Assembly (NCBI GenBank): GCA_001574975.1
Contig: KQ965739.1
Span: 384,966 to 448,965, forward strand
Reading direction: 5' to 3'
Length of the DNA stretch: 64,000 bases
Source of the DNA: Gonapodya prolifera JEL478
Taxonomy: Eukaryota; Monoblepharomycota; Monoblepharidomycetes; Monoblepharidales; Gonapodyaceae
Both the position numbers and the translations under genes were made by a program. Shown here piece after piece: positions 1 to 10,978 of this stretch. Within the stretch, counting starts at the first letter, position 1. Each line of letters begins with the position of its first letter. Below the pieces are notes generated by a model. That model did no database searches and had not been told where the DNA came from. It worked only from the letters and a program-made list of their open reading frames with translations.

Positions 1-688
1 CCCAAACCGTTGATTTCGATGGAAATTGTTCGAGTGATCGCGACAACCTGGGTGGGGTGCTTTGGCATGAACCTCCACCAAAGTGCTCCAACCACATTCA
101 TTTCTCATTTCTCAATTTAATTACATCTCCCTTTCACCTATGACAGAGAGACTTCAGCGTTAGGCAATGATATTTTACGAGCCAGTGTCAGAAAACCGAG
201 ACCCACTTCGGCGTGACCAATCCCCGGTAGCCTGTTTCAGCGGTCTCATGCACACCCCCAGCGTATATTCCAGACAGCCCGCCTATATTTTGGTGGTTCC
301 GGTGCATCCGTAAAAGTTGCTCAAAAATAGCGACTTCGACCAGCTACTAATTACCGGTCTCATCCCGGGCGTCTCCACCTCCAATCTAGTCCTTCTGGTT
401 ATCGGGGCAACAAGGCCGCGCAGACGCAGGGGAGGGAGCATTTTCTCCGATGACAACTTCATCAGCTCACGTCCCCCCAAGCCTTGCGCAAGGCGTGGGA
501 ATAACTTCTTCACGCTTCAGTTCAAGTCACCGCTCCACTACAGCGCCTTCCACAGAATGTGTCCGGGAGAGGGATTCGGAGGGGATGGACAGAAACAGTT
601 TGCATATCGAGGCTGGCTTGAAGTGAAGAACCGCAGCCAATGAATGACAATGTGAGAAATGCAAAAACAACACAACAATAATGTTCGA
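1..688. other. Unassigned left edge, possible 3' exons of a + strand gene
   Basis: No gene can be named here. On the + strand a yeast-like branch point (TACTAAT, about 345-351) lies between a possible donor near 310 and a possible CTAG acceptor near 389, which suggests a + strand intron. The downstream exon would end at a stop near 452 or 622 depending on frame, and several joins are possible. On the - strand there is also open sequence near 283-513. If the + strand reading is right, a gene entering from the left converges on the aminopeptidase gene that ends at 689. This is inference from splice-like signals only. Confidence 0.2.
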
Positions 689-3600
689 CTACACATTGAA
701 CACACGGGCTTCCCGCTCCAACCATAACCATCCTAAACTACCCTTTTCCAACAATGGCGAAATTTTCTCCCAGCAAGCAACATTGTACTTGTTTACCCAA
801 TCCCTCTCCTCTGAGTTTAAAAGGGAGCCATCGATGAGTTTGGTTTGTATCGGCACCATGGTGACGTGTTCAAAACCAAGGTATCCCCTGTCTCCAAAGT
901 TGTTGGCGGTATTGGCATCACGGACAAGCAATAGATTTTCAATTCTAATCCCGAATTTCCCATCAGCGTAATACCCGGGCTCTGCAGTTAAATTTGATAA
1001 AACACCATTTGAGACAAAAAAATTTCGAGGCGGCAGAGGACACACAAACCGTTCGTGATTGTCATTCCAGCCACCATTCCGACTTCGTTTAAGGTGATTC
1101 GCGTTCCAATGCCGTGCGGCCCTTCGTGAACATTTAAGTAGCTCCCCACGCCATGGCCCGTACCGTGACGGTAATCAAGTCCAGCTTGCCATAAGGATCT
1201 TCGAGCAATCGCATCAAGAACGTAACCAGTGGTACCTTTAGGGAAAACAGTCATGTCAAGGGCAATGTGCCCCTTAAGAACCCGGGTAAAAGCATCCTTT
1301 TCTTGAGCAGTCGGAGAACCAAAATGGAGGGTACGTGTTGTATCCGTCGTACCATCACTTGATAGGAATAAGAACAGGCAGCTGAGAGAAATGATAGGTG
1401 ACAGATGAACAAGAGCACCTACTTATACTGGCCTCCAGAGTCCAAAAGGTATATCTGATTGGCATCGATAACTGAGCAATCGTCTTTCTCGGGAGAGTAG
1501 TGAATGATTGCGGCATTAGACCCTGTCGATGAAATTGTCTCAAAGGAAAGCCCAACGAAGTCTGTTTGCTGTCTACGGTATCCTTCGAGAACTTGCGCGG
1601 CCTCCCATTCCGTCAGAGACGTATTTTTGCTGGACGTCAATTCATGCTCCAGCCAGCCGAGGAAGTTGCACTTCAAAGAGTATTTAGCGCCGGAGCTTTC
1701 AGCTTATGCATGAGGACGAGCCTACCACAGCAGCACCGTCTCGAAGATGGCACTGTCGGAATCCTTCAAGTTCAACCGGGTTCTTTATCGCTTTGGCTAA
1801 TGTAAGAGGAGACCGGGACTCTTCGACCAATATCTGGGACGAATTTGTTATACCACCTCTGGGAATTGTCAATCTGGTCGGTCTTACTCACATCCTTCCC
1901 CAGCGATGATCTGAGTGCGAAATTCGACCGTCCGTCCATCCACACTTTCGGCCCTTTCCGCTTCTTTAACTTCTGATCGTGCTCCGTTCCCGATTTCGTT
2001 TCATCTACTATCGCAAGTTTAGATCCAAGCGCAACCAGGTCGGTGTAAATGGAGTCATATGGACGAATTGTGACATGATTGAGATGGGCAATGACCTTTA
2101 AAGTACGGCCCGTCAAAAAAAACAAAAAAAACAATATACAGTCATCGCAAGATTATACTCCCACCTCTGAGGAAAGCTTTTGTTCATCAACGTACAGATA
2201 AACATCGTCAGCAGTCAGAAGGGCGAAGGAAAAGAAGACGGGGTTGTAGGATATGTCAGCACCACGAAGGTTGAAGAGCCCTTTCAGATTAGAAAATTTG
2301 AGGCATGACGGATTCTCCGACGACATTAAAAATATACTTACAAGCGACCTCGTCAAGGGCCGTAACAATCAGTACTGCTGCCCCCTTTTCCAACATTTTC
2401 GCCCGCATATCCGCTATTTTCTCTTCAGATAACTTCCCTTGCAGCGATGAGGCAAAGGTCATGGCCAGCAATCAAAGAAATTCACCGCAGAGCGTCGCAC
2501 CTGTATAATTGAGTCCAAGTACTTTAACAGGTTCACTTGGTCTGGGCGGTCTGTCTGCCCAGACCTTATCAACGAGGTTCTCATCAAAAGACACGACTTC
2601 AAGCGTTGTCGCTTCCGCTTCACGCAAAGCGTCTCGCAAAGCTTTAACACCGGAGGTCGATACGAGTTTAGGGTCGAATCCGATACGTGAATTTGTGTCC
2701 AAGTTCTGAAACCAAAGAATGTTAGGTTCTTCTCCTTGCACGGAACGGACAACATGGGTGACCCGATATAGGTCACAATGGAGGTTACGAATTATGGTTT
2801 CCTCACTTGGACTAACAAGTATTGCTCTCCATGTGACGGCACATCAATCGCCACAATTTACTTCCTCCTTCCTCTCACCTTTGCCAGCCACTCCTCTTTT
2901 GAGAGAACTTCTGGAAGACCTGACTTCATCAGAGTCCAGTTTGCATCAAGCTGCTGAGAGGCTTGTAGAAAGTAGCGACCGTCTGTCCAGAGGAGGGCCA
3001 TTGACGCAGTTACAACCGCGGTGCCTGCAATAGACATCGCGAAGAATAGTGTAACAGGTGAGTGCGTTCTTTAAACCCCGAAATAGTCTGAAGAGCTCAC
3101 CGGCAGACCCTGTGAAGCCAGATATCCAAGCACGTCTCTTGTCACAGTCCGCGATGTACTCGCTCTGATAAACAACATATGCATGGATTGTTAGAATAGA
3201 CAGTTATAAGCTCCGAATAGGCGAGTAGCCAAATGCCGGTACAAGCGTCCAACGATACTCCAACGATTCACGGAAAGCTCCGATCGCATCAACACAATCA
3301 GAAGATTCACGATCACGCTGTCCCACTTCCCGCGGTACAGCCGATGGCCTTTTTTCAAGCCAGAGCGATTCGCTCTGGTAGCTTGCACCTCCCGAGTCAC
3401 CGATTAAATTTGCAACTAACCTGGTGGGGGTCTTCGGTAGGAATGATGTACGCCGTCACAGCATTGTCCTTCATAACATCGCGAAGATGCTTCAAGCGCA
3501 AAGAAGTATCGACAGGCGCGGCGAGAAGGCGTTTGACGTCGTCTCCACCACTTTGGGGACCTTTCGCGGCAGGCATCATCGAAAATTTGACGGAAGCAAC

Positions 3601-3699
3601 TCGTAACAACAGCGGACCAGGTAAACGGAATGCGCGCACTTGAAGTGCAACGAGCAGGCCAGTTGGACAAACAGTCGAACGGCAAAGGTGGGCCCACAT
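689..3699 (-). CDS. Aminopeptidase P (Xaa-Pro aminopeptidase, XPNPEP1 type)
   Basis: M24-family metallopeptidase that removes an N-terminal residue preceding proline. The gene has many exons. Landmarks in order are a prolidase-like N-terminal half with [10 protein letters not shown] and [27 protein letters not shown], and then the pita-bread catalytic domain. Visible metal ligands are the Asp of [18 protein letters not shown] (two Asp), His in HGTGHGVGS, Glu in NVHEGP and Glu in GIRIENL. Starting at 3699 gives an Arg-rich, acid-free leader of about 40 residues that resembles a mitochondrial presequence; Met codons at 3579 and 3576 would give a cytosolic form, so dual targeting is possible. 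The C-terminus after VPIQTK is as expected for the family. It is head to head with phenylalanine hydroxylase. Confidence 0.93.
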
Positions 3700-4118
3700 T
3701 TGTGTTGAGAGAGAACACCAGACCTTCCCCCCCCGCTTTGTTCCATTCTCGTTGTAGAATTCAATTGCACCCTATTGTCGCTTCTGATTTTTCACATGAA
3801 ACTGTACCGGTCCAAATCTCAATCAGGTCGGAATCAAATGACAACCGACATCAGAGAGTGTGCGACTACATAGATTTGTGCCACACATGATGATGAGGCC
3901 TTGCACCAACTCCGGCACTTGCACTTCGTGAACAGTGTGAGTGCGAGACTTGCACACAAGCAGAACCCCCACAAAGGGATTGAATGCAGGAAAAAACATT
4001 TAGCCGAAGATTTGTAACATGCTGTGTCCTTTCTCGTTGGAATCTGGAGCGAGTTGCAAGGGGAGAAGAAAAAAAGCAAATTGCCGATTCCCAGTCATCG
4101 GAAACGTCACTGGCATAC
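3700..4118. promoter_or_regulatory. Shared upstream region of aminopeptidase P and PAH
   Basis: A 419 bp gap between two divergent start codons, the longest head-to-head spacer in the window. It must hold both promoters. I see no repeat, RNA gene or recognised operator in it. Open frames upstream of the PAH start are not supported by homology. Confidence 0.4.
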
Positions 4119-6302
4119 ATGCATCCTGTCCTCTCACGTGTCTCCCATCGGCTCACTCCTGCCAAAACCCGTTTGCTCCTTTCTACCAACACCATTGGAC
4201 GCTTCTATACCACTCCCGCAAAGAAGTACGGTGCTTACATACTCCCGCACATTCCCCATAAACACTCGACAATCAATAATCACGCCGCGACAACATTACG
4301 ACCCTTCGCGTCGGCTTCAGATCCCACGAAGGATATCCAAGGAAGCCAGAATACGACTATCTACGTGAGTTCATTTGTCTAATTCGTTATTGCTCATATC
4401 CTGAGTTGTCATTTCCCAAGTTTACTATTGTTGACAGTACGCTTTGAATTCTCTTCATTCGCGAGGTTGGAGTAACACACAACCGATGACATAGGGGTCG
4501 GTGCACTTGAGGAGGTACTTGGCCGACTCGCTGAGCTCGACGTTTCCCTCACCTCGATAGAATCGCGTCCCGGCAGGCACGCCGGACTGTACGACTTCTA
4601 GTGAGTGGAGTGCGGCTGTGCGCCCTCAGTACCGGAACGGAGACTTATCGTTACATTCATGTTTTCAGCATCGACTTTCTCGCTTCTGAAGACAAGCAGG
4701 TCGCTCATGCGGTCACCAAGCTCGCCAAACACGTCAAAGAGATTCGAGTAGTGTCCACTGGCGGCGGTTCCACCCCCGGTGACCTCGTCGAGCAACGCCA
4801 AAGTGCCTGGTTTCCGCGTCGGAAACAGGACTTGGATTTGTTCGCAGAAAGGGTGCTTAGCTACGGAGCTGAGCTCGATTCAGACCGTGAGGAATATGAA
4901 TGTCTTTGGCACTGATGCAGCAGGCTCCCAACCCAATTGAACGACATATGTAGATCCTGGATTTACTGATGATACATATCGTGCCCGTCGAGCTGCCATC
5001 ACCAAGTTGGCGCGAGAGTATCGAACGGGCATGCCACTTGCACGCATCGTCTATACAGCCGAGGAGATAGCAACGTGGGGACAAGTATATCAGAAGTTGG
5101 AGGAACTGCATTTCGACAAGGCGTGTCGTGAGTATCAATACATAAAGCCTCTATTGGTCGCAAACTGTGGATACGGGTAAGTTGAACGTTTACTCTATGT
5201 GTTGTAGTCACATGCCTCGAGTTACTTCTTGCAGCCCGGACAATATCCCTCAACTCGAAGATATTTCACGGTTTCTCAAAGGTTTGCATTCTATCGAGTG
5301 GGACAAGCGTATCGACCTCGGTGCTGATTAACACCCATCTTCAGAGTGCACTGGCTTTACGCTGCGCCCTGTGATGGGACTTCTTTCCTCTCGTGACTTC
5401 TTGAACGCCTTGGCCTTTCGAGTATTCTTCTCGACACAGTACATCCGACACTCATCGAATCCATTCGTGAGTGATGAAGTCTTCACATCTGTGATGAAGC
5501 TCAGTGTGCTTAGCGGCTCTTCCCGTCGTTCAAAGTACACCCCCGAGCCTGACGTGTGCCATGAGCTCCTTGGCCATGTCCCCTTGTTTGCTGATCCGGA
5601 CTTTGCGGACTTTGTAGGTTCTTTTCGCGCAATGAAATCTGCCTTCACTTCAGTTACCATAAATGCGTTAGTCTCAAGAAATTGGTCTAGCATCTCTTGG
5701 AGCGAGTGAAGAGGACATAAAGAAATTGGCAACTATCTACTGGTTCACGGTGGAATTTGGTGAGAAAATTAAGTCTGCTAATGGATGACGATATCTGAAC
5801 CCAATTCTTCCTTTAGGTTTGTGCAAGCAGGGAAATGGTGTAAAAGCTTTCGGCGCAGGGCTGCTATCATCATTCGGAGAGCTCGATTACTGTCTTTCAG
5901 ATAAACCCCAACGTGTGAGGTTTGACCCAGAAAAGGCAGCGGTGCAAGATTATCGTGAGTTGCCGTGCACGCCACAGTCACTCACGTTCAAGCCAGTAAC
6001 ACATTCTCCTTTGCACAAGCAATCACGGAATACCAACCTATCTACTTTGTTGCAGACTCTTTCAAAGTCATGAAAGAACAAGTTCGTAGTTATGCGAACC
6101 GGCTGTCACGCCCATTCTCCCTACGTTACAATGCTTATACGGTAGGTGGTGCGGTGTTGCCGTGTAAAGAAAGCCAACTGATCGGAGTCTTCACATTCAG
6201 GAAACGATTGAGGTCCTTGATGAGAAAGAGCGACTGATACGCATGGCTAACAATATAAGAGGTGACCTATCAAGGCTGGCAGAAGCGATTGAGTATATTT
6301 AA
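4119..6302 (+). CDS. PAH: Phenylalanine-4-hydroxylase (aromatic amino acid hydroxylase)
   Basis: Tetrahydrobiopterin- and Fe(II)-dependent enzyme converting phenylalanine to tyrosine. It has an N-terminal ACT regulatory domain ([16 protein letters not shown] and [11 protein letters not shown]), then the catalytic domain from [19 protein letters not shown] through [29 protein letters not shown] and [18 protein letters not shown]. The two iron-binding His are in CHELLGH and the Glu is in [14 protein letters not shown]. The C-terminus ends with an oligomerisation-type helix. The start at 4119 gives a basic, Ser/Thr-rich leader of uncertain role. The gene is cut by many short introns; the join into the ACT domain appears to use a 28-nt exon (4438-4465) and a 29-nt intron (4466-4494). 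Phenylalanine rather than tyrosine or tryptophan specificity is inferred from overall similarity. Confidence 0.93.
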
Positions 6303-6656
6303 TCCTCTTCAGTGTAAAATGAGAAGTGTGGTCCTCCCTTACTCATTTTTCAAAAACTATCAGCCCCATTCGTGCTTATCATCACCCTTCTTTATCAAAA
6401 CCACTAACTTCATGACATTACATCGCTTCCTTCATCTAGACCATCAGCTTATAATTAATTGCCATTGCCTCCTGCATTGAAAACCGCGAGCGCAGCGAGT
6501 GTGGCCGCGGTAGGGGGCGAGTGATCTGCGCGAAGCGCGAATGATCTGCGGAGCGTGCATCCAGTAGTCTCAAGTGCCGGAGTGCTCGCAGTGACCACAG
6601 TATGCCATTCAACCACAGCAGCCCAGCACATGAGCTGACTTCCTCTCTCCTCTTTA
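6303..6656. other. Intergenic spacer PAH-UBL5 with a CpG-rich tract
   Basis: The first part (to about 6478) is AT-rich and probably 3' untranslated sequence of PAH. From about 6480 to 6572 the sequence turns abruptly GC-rich, with short repeated words (GATCTGCG twice, GCGCGAAGCGCGAA, CCGCGAGCGCAGCGAG). No open frame there is convincing. Confidence 0.5.
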
Positions 6657-7368
6657 ATGATCGAAGTCATTTGCAACGACAGACTGGTACGGCTCACCTT
6701 GTTATGTTTTCGTAGTCGGGCATCACTGAAAACTTGGGTGCTCTGAAACTCGCCCGGTTTCTTGAATTGCTTCTGGAAACCGGAAACTCGTCACCGATTA
6801 CAAATACACCATTCAAGGGTAAAAAAGTACGGGTCAAGTGCAATCCAGGTATGCTTGTGCGCAGGAACACCTCGTCGGCTCAACTCAACCATGGTTGTCG
6901 CAGATGATACAGTCGGAGACTTGAAGAAGTTGATAGCCGCTCAGGTTCGTCCGCGAGTGGTAGTTTGGAGCTAATGCTATTGTCTTTATTAACGCAATAC
7001 TTCTGCTACTTCACGAACAACGATCTCATAATGTCGGATGTACCGACATCGTCGGCTTGGAATGTGTTCTCGCTTTCTTTCAACGACAGACTGGCACAAA
7101 GCCGGAGAAAATTGTTCTGAAAAAGTGGTATAACGTGTACAAGGTAAGCCTTCAGGTTTTGAAGTGTTGTTCGCTATTGTTAACCGGTGGCCCCAAGGAT
7201 CACATCACTTTGGCGGACTACGAAATCCATGATGGTGAGTTCACAAATACACCCTCTTGTACGATGCTTGAGCTGATTGTCAAAACCAATCTTCCTTCCG
7301 GTTGCTCTCCTTGGGCGGCGTGACGGATCTACACTTAAGGGATGAACTTGGAACTATACTACCGGTGA
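6657..7368 (+). CDS. UBL5: Ubiquitin-like protein 5 (Hub1)
   Basis: Complete 73-residue protein, exactly the family length, beginning [19 protein letters not shown], continuing [19 protein letters not shown] and [19 protein letters not shown], and ending MNLELYYR. The C-terminus is the Hub1-type double tyrosine rather than a di-Gly, so it is not conjugated like ubiquitin. The 222-nt coding sequence is split into six exons: 6657-6686, 6818-6848, 6904-6944, 7090-7143, 7198-7234 and 7340-7368. In fungi and animals the protein binds the spliceosome (Snu66/SART1) and influences use of weak or non-canonical 5' splice sites. It lies 125 bp upstream of CCT2 on the same strand. Confidence 0.96.
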
Positions 7369-7493
7369 CATTGCTATAAAAAGAACAGGGAAAGAAGGGG
7401 GGAAGTTATCTTCCTTGAAATGATGTGACCACAGTAGTTCTAATCGAATAACATACCGCCGAAACTCTTTGATTCACCAACGTTGAAACAAAT

Positions 7494-9694
7494 ATGGCAA
7501 GTATAGTTCAGAGAAGCACAGATTGAGCACGATTTCGGGCGGTCCTACGCCGTAAGCGTTTGCTTACCATTCATGTTTTGACGCTCATTTTATTCCTTCC
7601 TGGATCCCCAGTCTTTGGCACCAGTTCAGATTTTTCAGGCATGTATTACCAATTCACTTCGTATGCGCGCCGTGGAAAAGTTTGCACCGAACCTGACGGC
7701 GGAATCGTTTGTAGGATCAAGCAACAGAGGAGCGAGCGGAGAACGCCCGTCTGGTGAGTCTCCTATGAATTTTTTCCCTATAGACCACATTCAAGTTTAA
7801 GATCGTTTTCTGTTGTGTTAGTCTTCGTTTGTCGGGGCCATCGCTGTTGGCGACCTGGTGAAAACCACCCTTGGACCGAAGGGCATGGTAGGTTTTTGTT
7901 CAACTTTTCTCGCAATGAGCCTTTTCAAATCTTTTAATTAAAACGACTAGGACAAAATTCTGCAATCTTCGAATGGAGATATTGTCGTTACGAATGACGG
8001 CGCAACCATACTGAAATCCATTGCTCTGGATAACCCAGCCGCCAAGGTTCTAGTGAACATATCAAAAGTGCAAGATGACGAAGTTGGAGATGGTACCACA
8101 TCTGTTTGTGTTCTGGCTTCCGAGCTCCTGAAAGAGGCAGAAAAGCTTGTGAATGCGAAAATCCACCCACAAACGATAATAGAAGGTTATCGACTCGCCA
8201 CCGAGGCTGCCAGAAAGGCACTAGAAGGAAGCGCGGTGGACAACAAGTGGGTGTAATGCGGTATTGGTCTGTGTGAGCCAAGTTCGACTTTAGTCTAGGA
8301 GCAACCCCGACCAATTCCGACGCGATCTTGTCAACATTGCCAACACCACTCTATCTTCCAAAGTATTATCGGCCGATAAGGAGCACTTCTCTGAGCTCGC
8401 GGTCAGCGCAGTTCTACGACTGCGGGGATCAACGAATCTGGAGCACATTCAAATAATTAAGAAAGCCGGCGGTCGCCTCTCTGACTCCTACTTAGATGAA
8501 GGGTTTATTCTTGATAAACGAATTGGAGTCAACCAGCCCAAAAGGATGGAAAAAGCAAAGATCCTGATTGCAAACACCCGTGAGTTGTTGCATAGAGCCT
8601 CATCGGAGCACCAACAGATTCTTCTTCTTCTCCTAATTAGCAATGGACACCGATAAGATTAAAATTTTCGGTGCACGTGTAAAAGTGGACGCCACAGGAA
8701 AGCTCGCGGAGCTGGAACGCGCCGAACGGGTTTGTTTTTCTTACTCGATTGAGAAAAGATGACCATTTTTGCTAATTTTATGTTTCAAAAATAGGACAAG
8801 ATGAAGGCAAAAGTTGATAAAATTAGAGGACACGGCATTAACTGCTTTGTGAACCGGCAGCTGATATACAACTGGCCTGAGCAACTCTTTGCGGATGCTG
8901 GGGTCATGGCAATTGAACACGCGGATTTCGAAGGCGTTGAGCGACTTGCTCTTGTCACAGGTGGCGAAATCGCCTCGACGTTTGATCACCCCGATTTGGT
9001 TAAATTGGGGCACTGCGATCTCATCGAAGAGATTATGATTGGGGAGGACAAGCTCATCAAGTTTTCTGGCTGCGCCGCTGGAGAGGCGTGCACGATTGTT
9101 TTGCGGGGTGCAACAAGTCAAATGCTGGACGAAGCGGAGAGGTCTCTGCATGACGCGCTGTCAGTTCTCACTCAAACCGTAAAAGAAACTCGGACCGTTC
9201 TCGGAGGAGGGTGCTCTGAGACATTGATGGCGAAGGCAGTTGACGAACTCGCGGCGATCACCCCAGGCAAACAGGCAATGGCCGTAGAGGCGTTTGCCCG
9301 AGCCCTTCGAATGGTGAGTGTCACATATTACGTTGCTTTTCGTTGTGGTAGCAGTCCCACACCCGTAACGCTTGGTCAGATACCGACCATCCTTGCTGAT
9401 AACGGTGGCTACGACAGCTCTGACCTGGTATCACGTCTGCGGGCTGCACACTACGAGGGGAAGAGTGCGTTTGGCCTTGGTGAGTGAAGCGCGCCAGCCT
9501 TGACGACACATTACGACTCATGATTTCCTGCAGATATGTACAATGGAACTATCAGTGATATGAGGGCGTTGGGAGTTACTGAGTCATTCAAACTAAAAAA
9601 GCAAGTTCTACTTTCCGCGGCAGAAGCTGCAGAACTAGTGTTGCGTGTGGATGATATCATCAGGGCGGCTCCCCGACGACGAGAAGCGATGTAA
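7494..9694 (+). CDS. CCT2: T-complex chaperonin subunit beta (CCT2)
   Basis: Subunit beta of the cytosolic TRiC/CCT ring that folds actin, tubulin and WD proteins by ATP hydrolysis. Beta identity rests on [63 protein letters not shown] (catalytic Asp in GDGTTS), [32 protein letters not shown] and [18 protein letters not shown]. The end APRRREAM is beta-like. Start: the expected N-terminus SLAPVQIFQ lies in exon 2 (7612-7638) with no in-frame ATG upstream before a stop, so I infer a first exon that is only ATG (7494-7496) followed by a GC-AG intron (GCAAGT donor). A second GC-AG intron (GCATGT donor) follows IFQ and joins to [10 protein letters not shown] at 7715. Confidence 0.95.
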
Positions 9695-9738
9695 TCGACA
9701 GCGCAATACACGTTTACAGATGCGCATATATTTTGCAA

Positions 9739-10926
9739 TTACAGGAGCGAATCCATCTTTGTGAAAACATTCTTAATGTCCCAATAGATGAAAGAAAAGG
9801 TCACTGGAGTGGTTATCATCAAAAGCTGATACAACTTACCAGAACACCTGCCATCACCTCTGTCACACCAGCCGCTTTGCTCTTTTCGGTCCATTGAGAA
9901 TGCTCCTGAAGCATTTCATCCACCTTCGCAAAGGCAGCTTCGCGTTGGGAATGACTCAAGTTCACGAGGGCATTCTCTACTACGTTCGCAGCATACGCTG
10001 CGCAGACCATGCCAATTGTCCGTCGGTCTGGATTGGCAATCCGCCCCAGTAACGTGTCCACCACCCGGCGAATTAGTGACTCTTTAATTGTTGAGTCGGC
10101 AACAGGATGAGTGGCCATGTCAAACACGACGAAATTTCGCTTCTCCGTTCGTAGAACACCCTTGTCCACAAGACCTTTCGCGATTCGCTCTCGGACTTGC
10201 TTAAGTTGATAACCGATCTTCATGAGGTTCCATGTCTCACCTGCCATGTAATGTAACAAATACAGTCAATGAATTCATGTCATCGCGAACAATAGTAGAT
10301 CAAACTCACCACTCAGAAGATCTATCCAACTTCCAACGCTTTGGGACTCAAGTTTGATGTATCTCAAAGCTTCGTCCAGAAGAACTTCACCCGTGGGCGT
10401 TTCGTTCACCACTTCCAGTAAGCGTTCAGAGAGAGGTCTTCGTCGGGATTCTTTGGTCACGGCAACACGGTTGCGAAGGGAGAGTTCGATAAGAATAGCC
10501 CCACGAAGGACATACGATATGTTGTCGTTCCAAAAAGACAAGTAGCCCTGAAAATCATTCCAATGTAGCATTGCGCTTTGGTGTTTAGTAAGTTCACAGT
10601 GAAATGGAGAGCGAATGTTGCTTCACCTGCTCGTCTTTGATACCCAGCAGGAGTATTTCTTCCAAGATTGTCAACCGAGGGCCTCTCTCGTCTCCATTCT
10701 CCTTCTTTGCGTCATCATCCAGCTCGTCTCCGAAGCGTTCTTTAGGATCTATCGCGATTACCCGGCCGTCCGCTGTCTTCTTCGTGACTGGAGGTTCGTT
10801 TCGACTGCCTGAGCTGTTCGCGCCTTCGGATGGCTTCGCGTCGCCATTATCTGTTCCCCAGCCCCAATCGTCATCTTCTTTCGAATCATTACCCCCCCGT
10901 CGCCGTTGGGTGAGCCCCCCTGACAT
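9739..10926 (-). CDS. VPS74: Vps74/GOLPH3 family PI4P-binding Golgi protein
   Basis: Peripheral Golgi protein that binds phosphatidylinositol 4-phosphate and retains glycosyltransferases. The N-terminus (MSGGLTQRRRGG) is charged and disordered and may contain a basic coat-binding patch. The GPP34 fold follows: RLTILEEILLLGIKDEQ, GYLSFWNDNISYVLRGAILIEL, NETPTGEVLLDEALRYI, SWIDLLSGETWN, YQLKQVRERIAKGLVDKG and VVFDMATHPV. The final exon adds NVFTKMDSLL, matching the GVFEVFTK-type end of the family. The gene converges on CCT2 with 44 bp between stops and shares a 52 bp head-to-head spacer with SEC17, another Golgi/ER trafficking gene. Confidence 0.93.
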
Positions 10927-10978
10927 TGTGTGGCGAGAACTACAGCGGCACCACGGCAGAATTCGGCTCCCCAATCCA
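10927..10978. promoter_or_regulatory. 52-bp bidirectional spacer, VPS74/SEC17
   Basis: Only 52 bp separate the two divergent start codons, so the 5' leaders and promoters must overlap each other or lie inside the opposite gene. A CCAAT word sits directly before the SEC17 ATG, too close to be a normal upstream element. Confidence 0.45.
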
